Shown in pieces: positions 8,772 to 16,503 of a stretch of 64,000 bases of DNA (the first letter of the stretch is position 1; every line of letters starts with the position of its first letter). Origin of the DNA: Nonomuraea helvata (GTDB lineage Bacteria > Actinomycetota > Actinomycetes > Streptosporangiales > Streptosporangiaceae). Location: positions 2,356,001 through 2,420,000 of the forward strand of contig NZ_BAAAXV010000001.1 in NCBI RefSeq assembly GCF_039535785.1, written 5' to 3'. Under the pieces are notes generated by a model. That model was not told the origin of the DNA. It saw only the letters and a list, made by a program, of their open reading frames with translations, and searched no databases. The translations under genes and the position numbers were made by a program.

Positions 8772-9628
8772 GGTTCGACAGCGCCCTGGGGCTGGAGTCG
8801 CGCAAGGGCCCCATGGCCGTTGCCGGAAAGGTCCTGATTTATGGCTTTATGGTGGTGGTTTTCACCGGGCCGCTGGTCGGACTGCTGGTGAGCGCGTTCA
8901 GCAAGACCCTGGACCCCACCTCCTTCTCCCTCTGGCCGGACGAGTTCACCCTGGAGAACTTCGTCCAGGCCAAGGAGAAGAACGTCTACCTCTATCTCCT
9001 GAACTCCTTCATCGTCGTGGGCTTCGGCCTGCTGCTGCAGATGCTCGTGAGCGTCTTCGCCGCGTACTCGCTGGCGCGCAAGAAGTTCCGCGGGATGACC
9101 TTCGTGCTGCTGCTCATGCTCACCACGATGATGCTGCCGGAGGAGATCATCGCGATCCCTCTCTCGCTCGTCCTGTCCGACATGCCGCTGCTGCACGTCA
9201 ACCTCATCGGCACGTACGCGGGCATGATCCTGCCGGTCGGCGCCTGGGGCTTCTCCATCCTGGTCATGACCGAGTTCATGAAGGAGGTGCCGGTAGAGCT
9301 GGAGGAGGCGGCCCGCATCGACGGCGCGGGTGAGCTGCGCATCTTCGCCACCATCATCGTGCCGCTGTGCCGTCCGGCGCTCGGCGTGATCGGGGTCTTC
9401 GGCTTCACCATGATCTGGGACCAGTACCTGCTGCCCCTGATCGTCGCGCCGGAGTCGAGCATGTGGACGCTGCCCATCGCGCTGCGGTCGCTCCGCTCCG
9501 ACGAGGAGGTGGGCATCGGCGTCCTGCTGGCGGCCTCGCTGCTGGCGCTGCTGCCGTCGATCATCGCGTTCCTGGCCTTCCAGCGGCAGTTCATGCGAGG
9601 TCTGACAAGCGGCGCCATCAAGGGTTAA
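8768..9628 (+). CDS. ABC sugar importer permease 2 (MalG type)
   Basis: This is the second membrane subunit of the same importer. The 286-residue protein has about six membrane helices, beginning GKVLIYGFMVVVFTGPLVGLLVSAF, and a C-terminal EAA loop (ELEEAARIDGAGELRIFATIIVPL) in the second half, as in MalG-type permeases. It ends RQFMRGLTSGAIKG, the usual QKYFVRGLTAGAVKG-like tail of CUT1 permeases. Start codon overlap with permease 1 shows translational coupling. It is the last gene of the importer operon; the iclR promoter with two operators follows after 61 bases. Confidence 0.92.
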   Translation: MRFDSALGLESRKGPMAVAGKVLIYGFMVVVFTGPLVGLLVSAFSKTLDPTSFSLWPDEFTLENFVQAKEKNVYLYLLNSFIVVGFGLLLQMLVSVFAAYSLARKKFRGMTFVLLLMLTTMMLPEEIIAIPLSLVLSDMPLLHVNLIGTYAGMILPVGAWGFSILVMTEFMKEVPVELEEAARIDGAGELRIFATIIVPLCRPALGVIGVFGFTMIWDQYLLPLIVAPESSMWTLPIALRSLRSDEEVGIGVLLAASLLALLPSIIAFLAFQRQFMRGLTSGAIKG

Positions 9629-9630
9629 GC

Positions 9631-9665
9631 GTCCATGTATCTGGACGCAATCCAATATTCTGGAT
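9631..9665. promoter_or_regulatory. Tandem 16-bp operator pair before the iclR-kdgD operon
   Basis: GTCCATGTATCTGGAC (9631-9646) and ATCCAATATTCTGGAT (9650-9665) are the best-preserved pair, both clearly palindromic at their outer five bases, with centres 19 bp apart. They lie 25 bases before the regulator's ATG, consistent with autorepression. Confidence 0.75.
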
Positions 9666-9689
9666 CTCCGAAGCCGCAGTCGAGATGGG

Positions 9690-10457
9690 ATGAGTATGGA
9701 GCCTCAGCTGGTCAAGTCCGCAGAGCGGACGGTACGCATCCTGGAGGCCCTGGCCGAGTCGCACAACCACCTGACGCTGTCGGAGCTCCAGCAGCGCACC
9801 GGCTTCCCGCGGAGCAGCCTGCACGCCCTCATGCGGACGCTGGTCGAGCTCAACTGGGTCGAGACCGACTCGGCGAGGTCGGCGTTCGGCATCGGGCCGC
9901 ACGCCCTGCTGACCGGCACCGCGTACCTCGACAAGGACCCCGCGCTGCCCTTCGCGCAGGAGACCCTGGAGGACCTGCGGGCGGAGGTCGGGCAGACCGC
10001 CCACTTCGCCCGCCGGGACGGCGCGCACGTCCTCTACCTGGCCACCCGCGAGTCGCGTGAGGCCGACCACGTGATCCCCAGGGTGGGCCGGCGTCTGCCC
10101 GCCCACGTCACGGCGCTCGGGCAGGTGCTGCTCGCCCAGCTCACGGACGACGAGGTGGTGGCGCTGCTGCCCGAGCCGCTGGACGGGCTGACCGAGCACT
10201 CGATCACCGATCTGAACAAGCTGACCGGCGAGCTCGACCAGGTCCGCACCCGGGGCTGGGCGTACGAACGCGAGCAGGGCACGCCCGGCCTGGCCTGCGT
10301 GGCCGTCGCGGTCGACTACCGCATTCCGGCCACGGACGCGATCAGCTGCGCCATGCCCGCGAGGCTCGGACCCGCCGAGGTCGAGCAGGTCACCGAGGCA
10401 GTGATCAAACACACCCGCAAGCTGGCTGCCACTCTCCGCAGGGAGGGCATCCGCTAG
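9690..10457 (+). CDS. IclR-family transcriptional regulator
   Basis: This 255-residue regulator has an N-terminal winged helix-turn-helix (SAERTVRILEALAESHNHLTLSELQ, TGFPRSSLHALMRTLVELNWVE) and a C-terminal IclR effector domain (HVIPRVGRRLPAHVTALGQVLLAQL, GWAYEREQGTPGLACVAVAV). KdgR-like members of this family control uronate and ketodeoxy-sugar acid genes. It sits in the middle of the pathway it probably regulates and is followed after 12 bases by the dehydratase gene. ATG 9690 or ATG 9696 could be used; GATGGGATGAG precedes the second. Repeated inverted sites at 6413-6447, 6490-6524, 9631-9665 and 13005-13039 are its likely targets. Confidence 0.93.
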   Translation: MSMEPQLVKSAERTVRILEALAESHNHLTLSELQQRTGFPRSSLHALMRTLVELNWVETDSARSAFGIGPHALLTGTAYLDKDPALPFAQETLEDLRAEVGQTAHFARRDGAHVLYLATRESREADHVIPRVGRRLPAHVTALGQVLLAQLTDDEVVALLPEPLDGLTEHSITDLNKLTGELDQVRTRGWAYEREQGTPGLACVAVAVDYRIPATDAISCAMPARLGPAEVEQVTEAVIKHTRKLAATLRREGIR

Positions 10458-10469
10458 AAAGGACTGTCG

Positions 10470-11375
10470 ATGCGGCTGGATGGTGTTCTCTTCTTTCCGG
10501 TGACCCCCTTCGACGCCGATGGCGACCTCGCCGAACCCGCTCTGGCCCGGCATGTCGCCGAGGGGGTCGCCGCAGGGGCGGGAGGGGTGTTCACCGCGTG
10601 CGGCACCGGCGAGTTCAACGCCCTCGACCTCGACGAATACACCCGCGTGGTGGCCGTCTCCGTGGCCTCCGCCGCGGGCCGCCTCCCCGTCTTCTCCGGC
10701 GCCGGCGGCCCGCTGCCCGCCGCCAGGGCCATCGCTCGCGCCGCCGCCGCGCAGGGCGCCGACGGGCTGCTGCTGATGCCTCCCTACCTGGTCAGCGGCC
10801 CTCCCGCCGGCCTGGTGCGCTATGTGCGCGAGGTGGCCGCGTCCGTCGACCTGCCGGTCGTCATCTACCAGCGCGGCACCGCCCGCTTCTCCCCCTCCGC
10901 CGTCGCCGAGCTGGCCGAACTGCCCAACGTCGTCGGTTTCAAGGACGGGCTGGGCGACTTCGACCTGCTTCAGCGGATCATCCTGACCGTACGGCGCTCG
11001 ACCCGGAAGGACTTCACCTTCTTCAACGGGCTGCCCACCGCCGAGCTGACCGTGCCGGCCTACCGAGGGCTCGGCGTGAGCCTGTACTCGAGCGCCGTGT
11101 TCGCGTTCGCGCCAGAGATCGCGCTGGCCTTCTACAAGGCGATCACGGGTGGGGACGAGGTGCTGACGCAACGGCTGTTGACCGAGTTCTACCTGCCGCT
11201 GGTGGAGCTGCGGGACCTCGTACCGGGGTACGCGGTCTCGCTGGTCAAGGCGGGGGTGCGGATGCGAGGGTTGGAGGTGGGAGGCGTACGGGCACCGCTG
11301 GTGGACCCGGCGCCCGAGCACCTGGAGTGCCTGGAACGGATCATTGCGAAAGGGCTGGAGATCGCCGGCGCCTGA
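10470..11375 (+). CDS. kdgD: 5-dehydro-4-deoxyglucarate dehydratase (DHDPS superfamily)
   Basis: This enzyme dehydrates and decarboxylates 5-dehydro-4-deoxy-D-glucarate to 2-oxoglutarate semialdehyde, the third chemical stage of the oxidative uronate route. The 301-residue TIM-barrel protein begins MRLDGVLFFPVTPFDADGDL. It shows ACGTGEFNAL where DapA has GTTGES, the general Tyr133 in VIYQRG and the Schiff-base Lys158 in VVGFKDGLGD. FFNGLPTAEL is also characteristic of the glucarate subfamily. It follows iclR by 12 bases with an AAAGGA ribosome-binding site. The downstream dehydrogenase is convergent across a strong hairpin at 11417-11451. Confidence 0.92.
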   Translation: MRLDGVLFFPVTPFDADGDLAEPALARHVAEGVAAGAGGVFTACGTGEFNALDLDEYTRVVAVSVASAAGRLPVFSGAGGPLPAARAIARAAAAQGADGLLLMPPYLVSGPPAGLVRYVREVAASVDLPVVIYQRGTARFSPSAVAELAELPNVVGFKDGLGDFDLLQRIILTVRRSTRKDFTFFNGLPTAELTVPAYRGLGVSLYSSAVFAFAPEIALAFYKAITGGDEVLTQRLLTEFYLPLVELRDLVPGYAVSLVKAGVRMRGLEVGGVRAPLVDPAPEHLECLERIIAKGLEIAGA

Positions 11376-11416
11376 CCCTCGCCGTCCGCGACTGGGTCCG
11401 CCCCGGGAAACCCGAC

Positions 11417-11451
11417 GGCTTTCGGGGCGAACCGGGTTCGCCCCGAAAGCC
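11417..11451. terminator. Bidirectional terminator hairpin between kdgD and the semialdehyde dehydrogenase gene
   Basis: A perfect 17-bp inverted repeat (11417-11433 with 11435-11451) has only one central base between the arms. It lies between two convergent genes. There is no T tract, as is usual for actinomycete terminators. Confidence 0.85.
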
Positions 11452-11475
11452 CAGCAGCCCCCGGGGCGAACCCGC

Positions 11476-12945
11476 TCACGCCTCCAGGCGGCCGTCCACC
11501 CTCCGCGGAATGGACAGCGGGTTGCCGTCCTTGAGCTCGTCGGGCAGCAGCGCCTGCGGCCAGTCCTGGTACGCCGTGGGCGCCAGCCACCGCTCGATCG
11601 CCGTGGCCCCGACAGACGTGGAGGTCGTGGTCGCGGCGGGCCAAGGACCACCGTGATGCATCGCCCAGCACACAGCCACTCCGGTCGGCCACCCGTTCCA
11701 GATGAGCCGGCCGGCCTTCCGCCCCAGAACCTCGGCGACCTCTCCGGCCTCGTCCGGGTCGGTGCCGTGGACGGTCGCGGTCAGCGACCCTTCCAGGCGC
11801 TCAAGCACCGGCCGCAAGTCAGAAATTTCCCGATACGTCACCACGATCGACGCCGGGCCGAAGCACTCCTCGGCGATACGCGGCAGCTTCTCCTCGAACG
11901 TGTCGACATCGGCGGTGAACACCTTGGGCGTGACCGCCCAGCTGCCCTCGCCCGGCTTGCCCTCGGCCAGCAGCCGCAGCTCGCCCAGCCGCTCGACGCC
12001 CCCGAGGTACCCGTCCCTGATCCGCTCGGCCAGCATGGGACCGCCAGTGGTGCCCTCGACCGCCTCGACGAGGGCGTCCCGCAGCTCGTCGCCCTCTGGC
12101 ACGAACATGAGCCCCGGGTTGGTGCAGAACTGCCCGACGCCCAGCGTCAGCGACCCGGCGAACCCCGCGGCCACCTCCTTGGCCGGCGCGGACGGCAGCA
12201 CGACGACGGGGTTGACGCTGCCCAGCTCACCGAAGAACGGGATCGGCACCTCGCGCTCGTCGATCAGCCGCTGGATGGCCTTGCCCCCGGCCACGGACCC
12301 GGTGAACCCGGCCGCGACCACACCGGGGTGCTGCACCAGGTCGGCCCCGGCCTGCATGCCCTGTACCAGACCCAGCAGGTCGGGATCGGGCAGCGCCTCG
12401 CGGACGATCTTCGCCACCCGCTCGGAGGTGTTCGGATGCCCAGGATGCGCCTTGACCACCACCGGACACCCCGCGGCCAGCGCGGACGCCGTGTCGCCTC
12501 CGGCCACCGAGAACGCGAACGGGAAGTTGCTGGCCGCGAAGACGGCGATCACACCCGGCAGCGGGTGCTTCATCCGCCGCACGTCGGGCCGGGGCGGCGC
12601 GAGGGAGGCATCGGCGTGATCGATGATGGCCTCGACATAACCGCCGTCCCTGAGGACCTGCGCGAAGAGCCGGAACTGCCCCGCCGTACGCGCGACCTCG
12701 CCGCGCAGCCGTACCTCGCCGAGCGCGGTCTCCTGGTCGGCGAGCTGCCACAGCTCGTCCACGTGCGCGGCGAGGGCGTCGGCGACGGCCTCGAGTGCGA
12801 GCGCCCGCTCAGCCGCCGGAGTCGCCCGCCAGGCCGTGCCGGCGGCGGCCGCGGCGGAAACGATCGTGTCGACCCCGGCGCTGTCGGTTTCGGACAGTGC
12901 GGCGCCAACGGTCTCGCCGGTCCTGGGGTCGTGTCCGTAGATCAT
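11476..12945 (-). CDS. 2-oxoglutarate semialdehyde (2,5-dioxovalerate) dehydrogenase
   Basis: This aldehyde dehydrogenase oxidises 2-oxoglutarate semialdehyde to 2-oxoglutarate with NAD(P)+, finishing the oxidative uronate/aldarate route. The 489-residue protein shows the oxyanion Asn140 in FAASNFPFAFS, the general base Glu240 in GELGSVNPVVV and the nucleophile Cys274 in GQFCTNPGLM. The short N-terminus and the C-terminal WNGWPTGVAVCWAMHHGGPWPA are typical of the KGSADH subgroup rather than betaine aldehyde dehydrogenases. The start is placed at the ATG of MIYGHDPRTGE, which has GGAAGG upstream; a GTG at 13029 would add 28 residues unlike the family. It diverges from glucarate dehydratase over a pair of shared operators. 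Confidence 0.9.
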   Translation of the reverse strand: MIYGHDPRTGETVGAALSETDSAGVDTIVSAAAAAGTAWRATPAAERALALEAVADALAAHVDELWQLADQETALGEVRLRGEVARTAGQFRLFAQVLRDGGYVEAIIDHADASLAPPRPDVRRMKHPLPGVIAVFAASNFPFAFSVAGGDTASALAAGCPVVVKAHPGHPNTSERVAKIVREALPDPDLLGLVQGMQAGADLVQHPGVVAAGFTGSVAGGKAIQRLIDEREVPIPFFGELGSVNPVVVLPSAPAKEVAAGFAGSLTLGVGQFCTNPGLMFVPEGDELRDALVEAVEGTTGGPMLAERIRDGYLGGVERLGELRLLAEGKPGEGSWAVTPKVFTADVDTFEEKLPRIAEECFGPASIVVTYREISDLRPVLERLEGSLTATVHGTDPDEAGEVAEVLGRKAGRLIWNGWPTGVAVCWAMHHGGPWPAATTTSTSVGATAIERWLAPTAYQDWPQALLPDELKDGNPLSIPRRVDGRLEA

Positions 12946-13004
12946 CGAAAGGCCCTTCCGAGCTTGACACTTCTTCAGCTTGATTCTTACAGTTGCGGCA
13001 ACTT

Positions 13005-13039
13005 GTCCACAAATCTGGCTATTGTTCACATATCTGGAC
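13005..13039. promoter_or_regulatory. Tandem 16-bp operator pair between semialdehyde dehydrogenase and glucarate dehydratase genes
   Basis: GTCCACAAATCTGGCT (13005-13020) and GTTCACATATCTGGAC (13024-13039), centres 19 bp apart, lie in the divergent promoter. The second copy ends ten bases before the ATG of the dehydratase. Its reverse complement closely matches the site at 6509-6524. Confidence 0.75.
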
Positions 13040-13049
13040 GGCGGGCTAA

Positions 13050-14306
13050 ATGATCATCAGGCAGATTGACGTCACTCCTGTCGCCTTCCGAGATCCGCCC
13101 CTTCTGAACGCCTCCGGAGTCCACGAGCCGTGGGCCCTCCGCACCATTGTCGAGGTCGTCACGGACGAAGGTCTGACCGGGCTGGGTGAGACCTATGGGG
13201 ACCTCGAGCATCTCGGCAAGGTACGCGAGTGCGCGGAAGCCCTGATCGGCCTCGACGTCCACGCCACGAACACGATGTACGCCCGGATCAGCGCGATAGT
13301 CGGCGAAACGGTCGCCGACCTGCACGGATTGACGGGCGCCGCCACCAAGGAGAAGAGCGTCGACCGGGTCTTCTCCCCCTTCGAGGTGGCTTGCCTGGAC
13401 ATTCGCGGCAAGGCGGCCGGAGTGCCGGTGGCGGAGCTCTTGGGCGGCCGCGTCAGGGACGCGGTGCCGTACAGCGCGTACCTCTTCTACAAATGGGCGG
13501 GTCACCCGGGCGAGGAGCCCGACCGGTTCGGCGCGGCCCTGGACGAAGCAGGTGTTGTCGAACAAGCGGCCCTCCTCATCAAGGAATACGGCTTCCAGTC
13601 CATCAAGCTCAAAGGCGGCGTCTTCCCCCCGGACCAGGAAGTAGCCGCGACCCGCGCCCTCCACGAGGCCTTCCCTGGAGTCCCCCTCCGGTTGGACCCG
13701 AACGCCGCCTGGTCGGTCGAGACCTCGATCCGCGTGGGCCGGGAGCTGGAAGGGACCCTCCAGTACCTGGAGGACCCCACGCCCGGCATTCCCGGAATGG
13801 CGGAGGTAGCCGCCGCCGTGCCCATGCCTCTCGCCACGAACATGTGCGTCGTCACCCATGAACATCTCCCTCCGGCAATCGCTTCCCGCGCGATCGGCGT
13901 GCTCCTCCTCGATCACCACTACTGGGGCGGACTCGTACGTTCCGCCCAGGTCGCCGCCCTGTGCGCCACGTTCGGCCTGGCGCTGTCCATGCACTCCAAC
14001 TCCCACCTCGGGATCAGCCTGGCCGCCATGACCCATCTGGCCGCCGCCACCCCCAACCTCACGTTCGCCTGCGACACGCACACGCCCTGGCAGGACGGAC
14101 AGGACGTGGTCGCGCCCGGCGTCCTCCGCTTCGTGGACGGCGCCGTCCCCGTGCCCACCGGCCCCGGCCTCGGTGTCGAACTGGACCGCGACGCGCTGGC
14201 CGTCATGCACGAGCAGTACGAGAAGTGCGGGATCATCGCCCGCGACGACACGAGTTACATGCAACGCTTCGCACCCACCTTTTCCGCGAGGAGACCGCGC
14301 TGGTGA
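13050..14306 (+). CDS. gudD: Glucarate dehydratase (enolase superfamily)
   Basis: This enzyme dehydrates D-glucarate (or a related aldarate) to 5-dehydro-4-deoxyglucarate. The 418-residue protein has the two-domain enolase-superfamily layout with the expected catalytic set. That set is the KxK motif (Lys186, Lys188 in SIKLKGG), metal ligands Asp216 (LRLDPNAAW), Glu241 (LEDPTPG) and Asn264 (ATNMCV), and the His of SMHSNSHLGIS. Its length (about 420-450 expected) and sequence fit glucarate dehydratase better than mandelate racemase. ATG 13050 has only a weak ribosome-binding site. The stop overlaps the next gene's GTG, so both are co-translated. The tandem operator pair at 13005-13039 should control it. 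Confidence 0.9.
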   Translation: MIIRQIDVTPVAFRDPPLLNASGVHEPWALRTIVEVVTDEGLTGLGETYGDLEHLGKVRECAEALIGLDVHATNTMYARISAIVGETVADLHGLTGAATKEKSVDRVFSPFEVACLDIRGKAAGVPVAELLGGRVRDAVPYSAYLFYKWAGHPGEEPDRFGAALDEAGVVEQAALLIKEYGFQSIKLKGGVFPPDQEVAATRALHEAFPGVPLRLDPNAAWSVETSIRVGRELEGTLQYLEDPTPGIPGMAEVAAAVPMPLATNMCVVTHEHLPPAIASRAIGVLLLDHHYWGGLVRSAQVAALCATFGLALSMHSNSHLGISLAAMTHLAAATPNLTFACDTHTPWQDGQDVVAPGVLRFVDGAVPVPTGPGLGVELDRDALAVMHEQYEKCGIIARDDTSYMQRFAPTFSARRPRW

Positions 14307-15577
14307 ACGTGGCCTATGTCTATCCCTGGGACATCGTCGGCGACCCCTCCGCCCCCGACCGCCTTGCCGGCCTGGGCGTGGAGGCGGTAGCGCTGGCAGC
14401 GAGCTACCACTCCACGCGAGCCGCCACGCCCTACCACCCGTCCCACCGCGTGCTGGACGTCCCCTATCCGGCCTTCTACCTCCCGATCCGCCCGTCATCC
14501 TGGTCGCGCCTCGTCCCTGCGGCCCCCACCTGGACCTCGGAGGACGCCTACCTCCAGGCCAGGGACGCGCTGAAGGCGGCAGGCCTCCAGGTGCACGCCT
14601 GGACCGTCCTCACCCACAACTCCCACCTGGGCACCGCCAACCCTGACCTGGTCGTACGCAACGCCTTCGGCGACCCGTACCCGTACGCGCTCTGCCCTGC
14701 GCACGAGGACGTCCTCGAATACTGCGAGCGCCTGGTGCAGGAGATCCTCACGGTCGGCGAGCCGGACGGCCTCATCCTGGAAGCCTGCGGCCCGATGGGC
14801 TTCGGCCACCAGAGCGTGCACGAGAAGACCTCCGGCGCGGACTGGACCTCTGTCGACGCCGACCTGCTCTCACTCTGCTTCTGTACGGCCTGCGCCGACC
14901 GCTACCCCGAAACCACCAGAGACACGGTCCGCGCAGCCATCGACCGCCACCCGGCACGTACCACGTCAACTCCCACGAGCGCCACCACGACTGGCGCAAC
15001 GGTCATGAGCACCACCACGACTGGCGCAACGGTCATGAGCACCACCACGAGCGGCGCAACGGTCATGAGCACCAACACCACGACTGACGCAACGGTCACG
15101 GGCACCCAACCACTCACCATCGACGAAGCCCTCGGCCGGCTGACCGACGAGGTCCGCAGCATCCGCGTAGAACTGTCCACCTCCCTACGCCATCGCCTGA
15201 TCGCCACTGCCCGAAGGACCGCTCCCAACGTCCCCATCACCCTGCACGCCAACCCGGACCCCTGGGCTGCAGGCGCCTTCGCCGCACTCCCCTCAGGCGA
15301 ACCCGGCGCGGACGCACTGGTCGCCAACTGCTGGGGCGACCCCGCCACGGACGCGGCCCGCCTCGCCCACCTCAAGGACCTGTCCACCCCAGGCCAGCGG
15401 ATAGGCGCCTACGTCCTGACGCTGCCACCCCGTCCAGCCGACGCCACGGTGCTGGCCGACCAACTCAGCACCTACGCCAAGGCAGGGGCAACGGAGTTCC
15501 ACCTGTACCACGCGGGCCTGGCCTCCCCTCAGCGCCTGGCCGCCCTCTCGGAGGCCCTTCGTCTTCACACCTCGTGA
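14303..15577 (+). CDS. Uncharacterised protein coupled to glucarate dehydratase, with internal Thr-rich repeats
   Basis: I do not recognise a named family. The 424-residue protein starts at GTG 14303, overlapping the glucarate dehydratase stop, so it is the last gene of that operon. It has no signal peptide and begins NVAYVYPWDIVGDPSAPDRLAGLGVEAVALAASYHS. Its alternating hydrophobic and short polar stretches, such as LQVHAWTVLTHNSHLG and PDGLILEACGP, look like a TIM-barrel hydrolase. The motifs CPAHEDVLEYCERLV and LCFCTACADRYPE contain clustered Cys residues. Residues about 227-267 are a Thr/Ser/Ala linker of 10-residue repeats inserted before the last third (LTIDEALGRLTDEVRSI). A sugar-acid hydrolase or lactonase role is possible from context only. 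Confidence 0.7.
   Translation: MNVAYVYPWDIVGDPSAPDRLAGLGVEAVALAASYHSTRAATPYHPSHRVLDVPYPAFYLPIRPSSWSRLVPAAPTWTSEDAYLQARDALKAAGLQVHAWTVLTHNSHLGTANPDLVVRNAFGDPYPYALCPAHEDVLEYCERLVQEILTVGEPDGLILEACGPMGFGHQSVHEKTSGADWTSVDADLLSLCFCTACADRYPETTRDTVRAAIDRHPARTTSTPTSATTTGATVMSTTTTGATVMSTTTSGATVMSTNTTTDATVTGTQPLTIDEALGRLTDEVRSIRVELSTSLRHRLIATARRTAPNVPITLHANPDPWAAGAFAALPSGEPGADALVANCWGDPATDAARLAHLKDLSTPGQRIGAYVLTLPPRPADATVLADQLSTYAKAGATEFHLYHAGLASPQRLAALSEALRLHTS
14981..15103 (+). repeat. In-frame 30-bp tandem repeats within the uncharacterised gene
   Basis: Three near-identical 30-bp units (14981-15010, 15011-15040, 15041-15070) and a fourth diverged 33-bp unit encode T-T-T-x-G-A-T-V-M-S. Each unit carries a small inverted repeat (GCGCCA...TGGCGC in the first). 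No spacer separates the units and all keep frame. Confidence 0.9.
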
Positions 15578-15598
15578 TCTGACCACCGGCGGATCAGC

Positions 15599-15839
15599 CA
15601 GGTCCGACGGTGGAACCAGCGGCGGGGTGAGGTAGCTCCGCCGGTGGAACCACCGGCGGGGTCAAGCAGGTCCGACGGTGGATCCTGCACGCGCGGGCTC
15701 GGTGACGTCGTCGCCACCAGGTCTGCCGGAGCCGACGGTGCTTGGGGCTGCGCCAGGTGCCGGCGAGGAGCTTTACCAGCCGTCTGACCACCTCGGCGAC
15801 GGGCCACCGACGACGGGCCACCGACGACGGGCCACCGAC
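15599..15839. repeat. Repeat-rich gap before the DUF402 gene
   Basis: The 340 bases between 15577 and 15918 hold imperfect tandem units of about 33-36 bp built on GTCCGACGGTGGA / GGCGGGGT (15599-15690). Three exact 14-bp units, GACGGGCCACCGAC, follow at 15798-15839. I see no convincing gene here, although the frame of the next gene remains open through it. Confidence 0.75.
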
Positions 15840-15917
15840 AAGCAGACCACGATCGCGGACTGCCGTACTAGACATCGGTCGGTGCGACCGCCGCTGAACG
15901 CGGATAAGTTGCCACAT

Positions 15918-16427
15918 GTGACCAACGTGCGGATCGTGTACCGGAAGTACGGCGGAGCATTGCACTGGAACCACCCAGGCCGACTGCTGGGCGAGGACGA
16001 GCATGGAGTCTGGGTGGATGTGCCCAGCGGGACAGTCGCCCGCAAAGGCGACGCCCCACCAATGACATGGAAGACCGCCGCAATCATGCTCTTCCCCCGA
16101 AACGCCTGGTGGACGGCGTCCTTCAACTCACTACCAAACCGGTGCGAGATCTACGTGGACGTCACAACTGTCCCGGAGTGGAGGGACGGCGAGGTGACGA
16201 TGCTGGACCTCGACCTCGACGTAATCAGAATGCGGGACGGGCGCCTCATCCTCGACGACGAAGACGAGTTCGCCGAGCATCAGGTCCTGCTGGGCTATCC
16301 AGCCGAACTGATCGCCCAAGCAGAAGCCACTGCCCAGTGGCTACTCGAAGCGGTGGGACACAGAAAGCAACCATTCGACGGCGCACATCTCGAGTGGCTA
16401 GCAATGAGCACCAAACAGATCACCTAG
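15918..16427 (+). CDS. DUF402-domain protein
   Basis: This 169-residue cytoplasmic protein begins VTNVRIVYRKYGGALHWNHPGRLLGEDEHGVWV. It has the DUF402 core: WWTASFNSLPNRCEIYVDVTTVPEW, then LDLDLDVIRMRDGRLILDDEDEFAEHQ. Characterised DUF402 proteins of Gram-positive bacteria hydrolyse nucleoside di- or triphosphates; that activity is assigned here only by family. The start at GTG 15918 has GGATAAG upstream. The frame is open back to 15678, but that part reads through simple repeats and is unlikely to be translated. The gene is convergent with the response regulator after 76 bases. Confidence 0.8.
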   Translation: MTNVRIVYRKYGGALHWNHPGRLLGEDEHGVWVDVPSGTVARKGDAPPMTWKTAAIMLFPRNAWWTASFNSLPNRCEIYVDVTTVPEWRDGEVTMLDLDLDVIRMRDGRLILDDEDEFAEHQVLLGYPAELIAQAEATAQWLLEAVGHRKQPFDGAHLEWLAMSTKQIT

Positions 16428-16503
16428 AAACAAGGTCTACTATCAGCAGCCAGCTCGCTCACTTCAGTGTAAAACAATTCAGCAGCCGATTCGGCCAACA
16501 ACT

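Noticed and set aside
14981-15103. CRISPR-like direct repeats
   Set aside because: The 30-bp units are contiguous with no spacers, stay in frame and encode a Thr-rich linker; no cas genes are present.
15798-15839. Possible iteron/origin array of 14-bp repeats
   Set aside because: Only three units, no dnaA boxes, replication gene or AT-rich unwinding region nearby.
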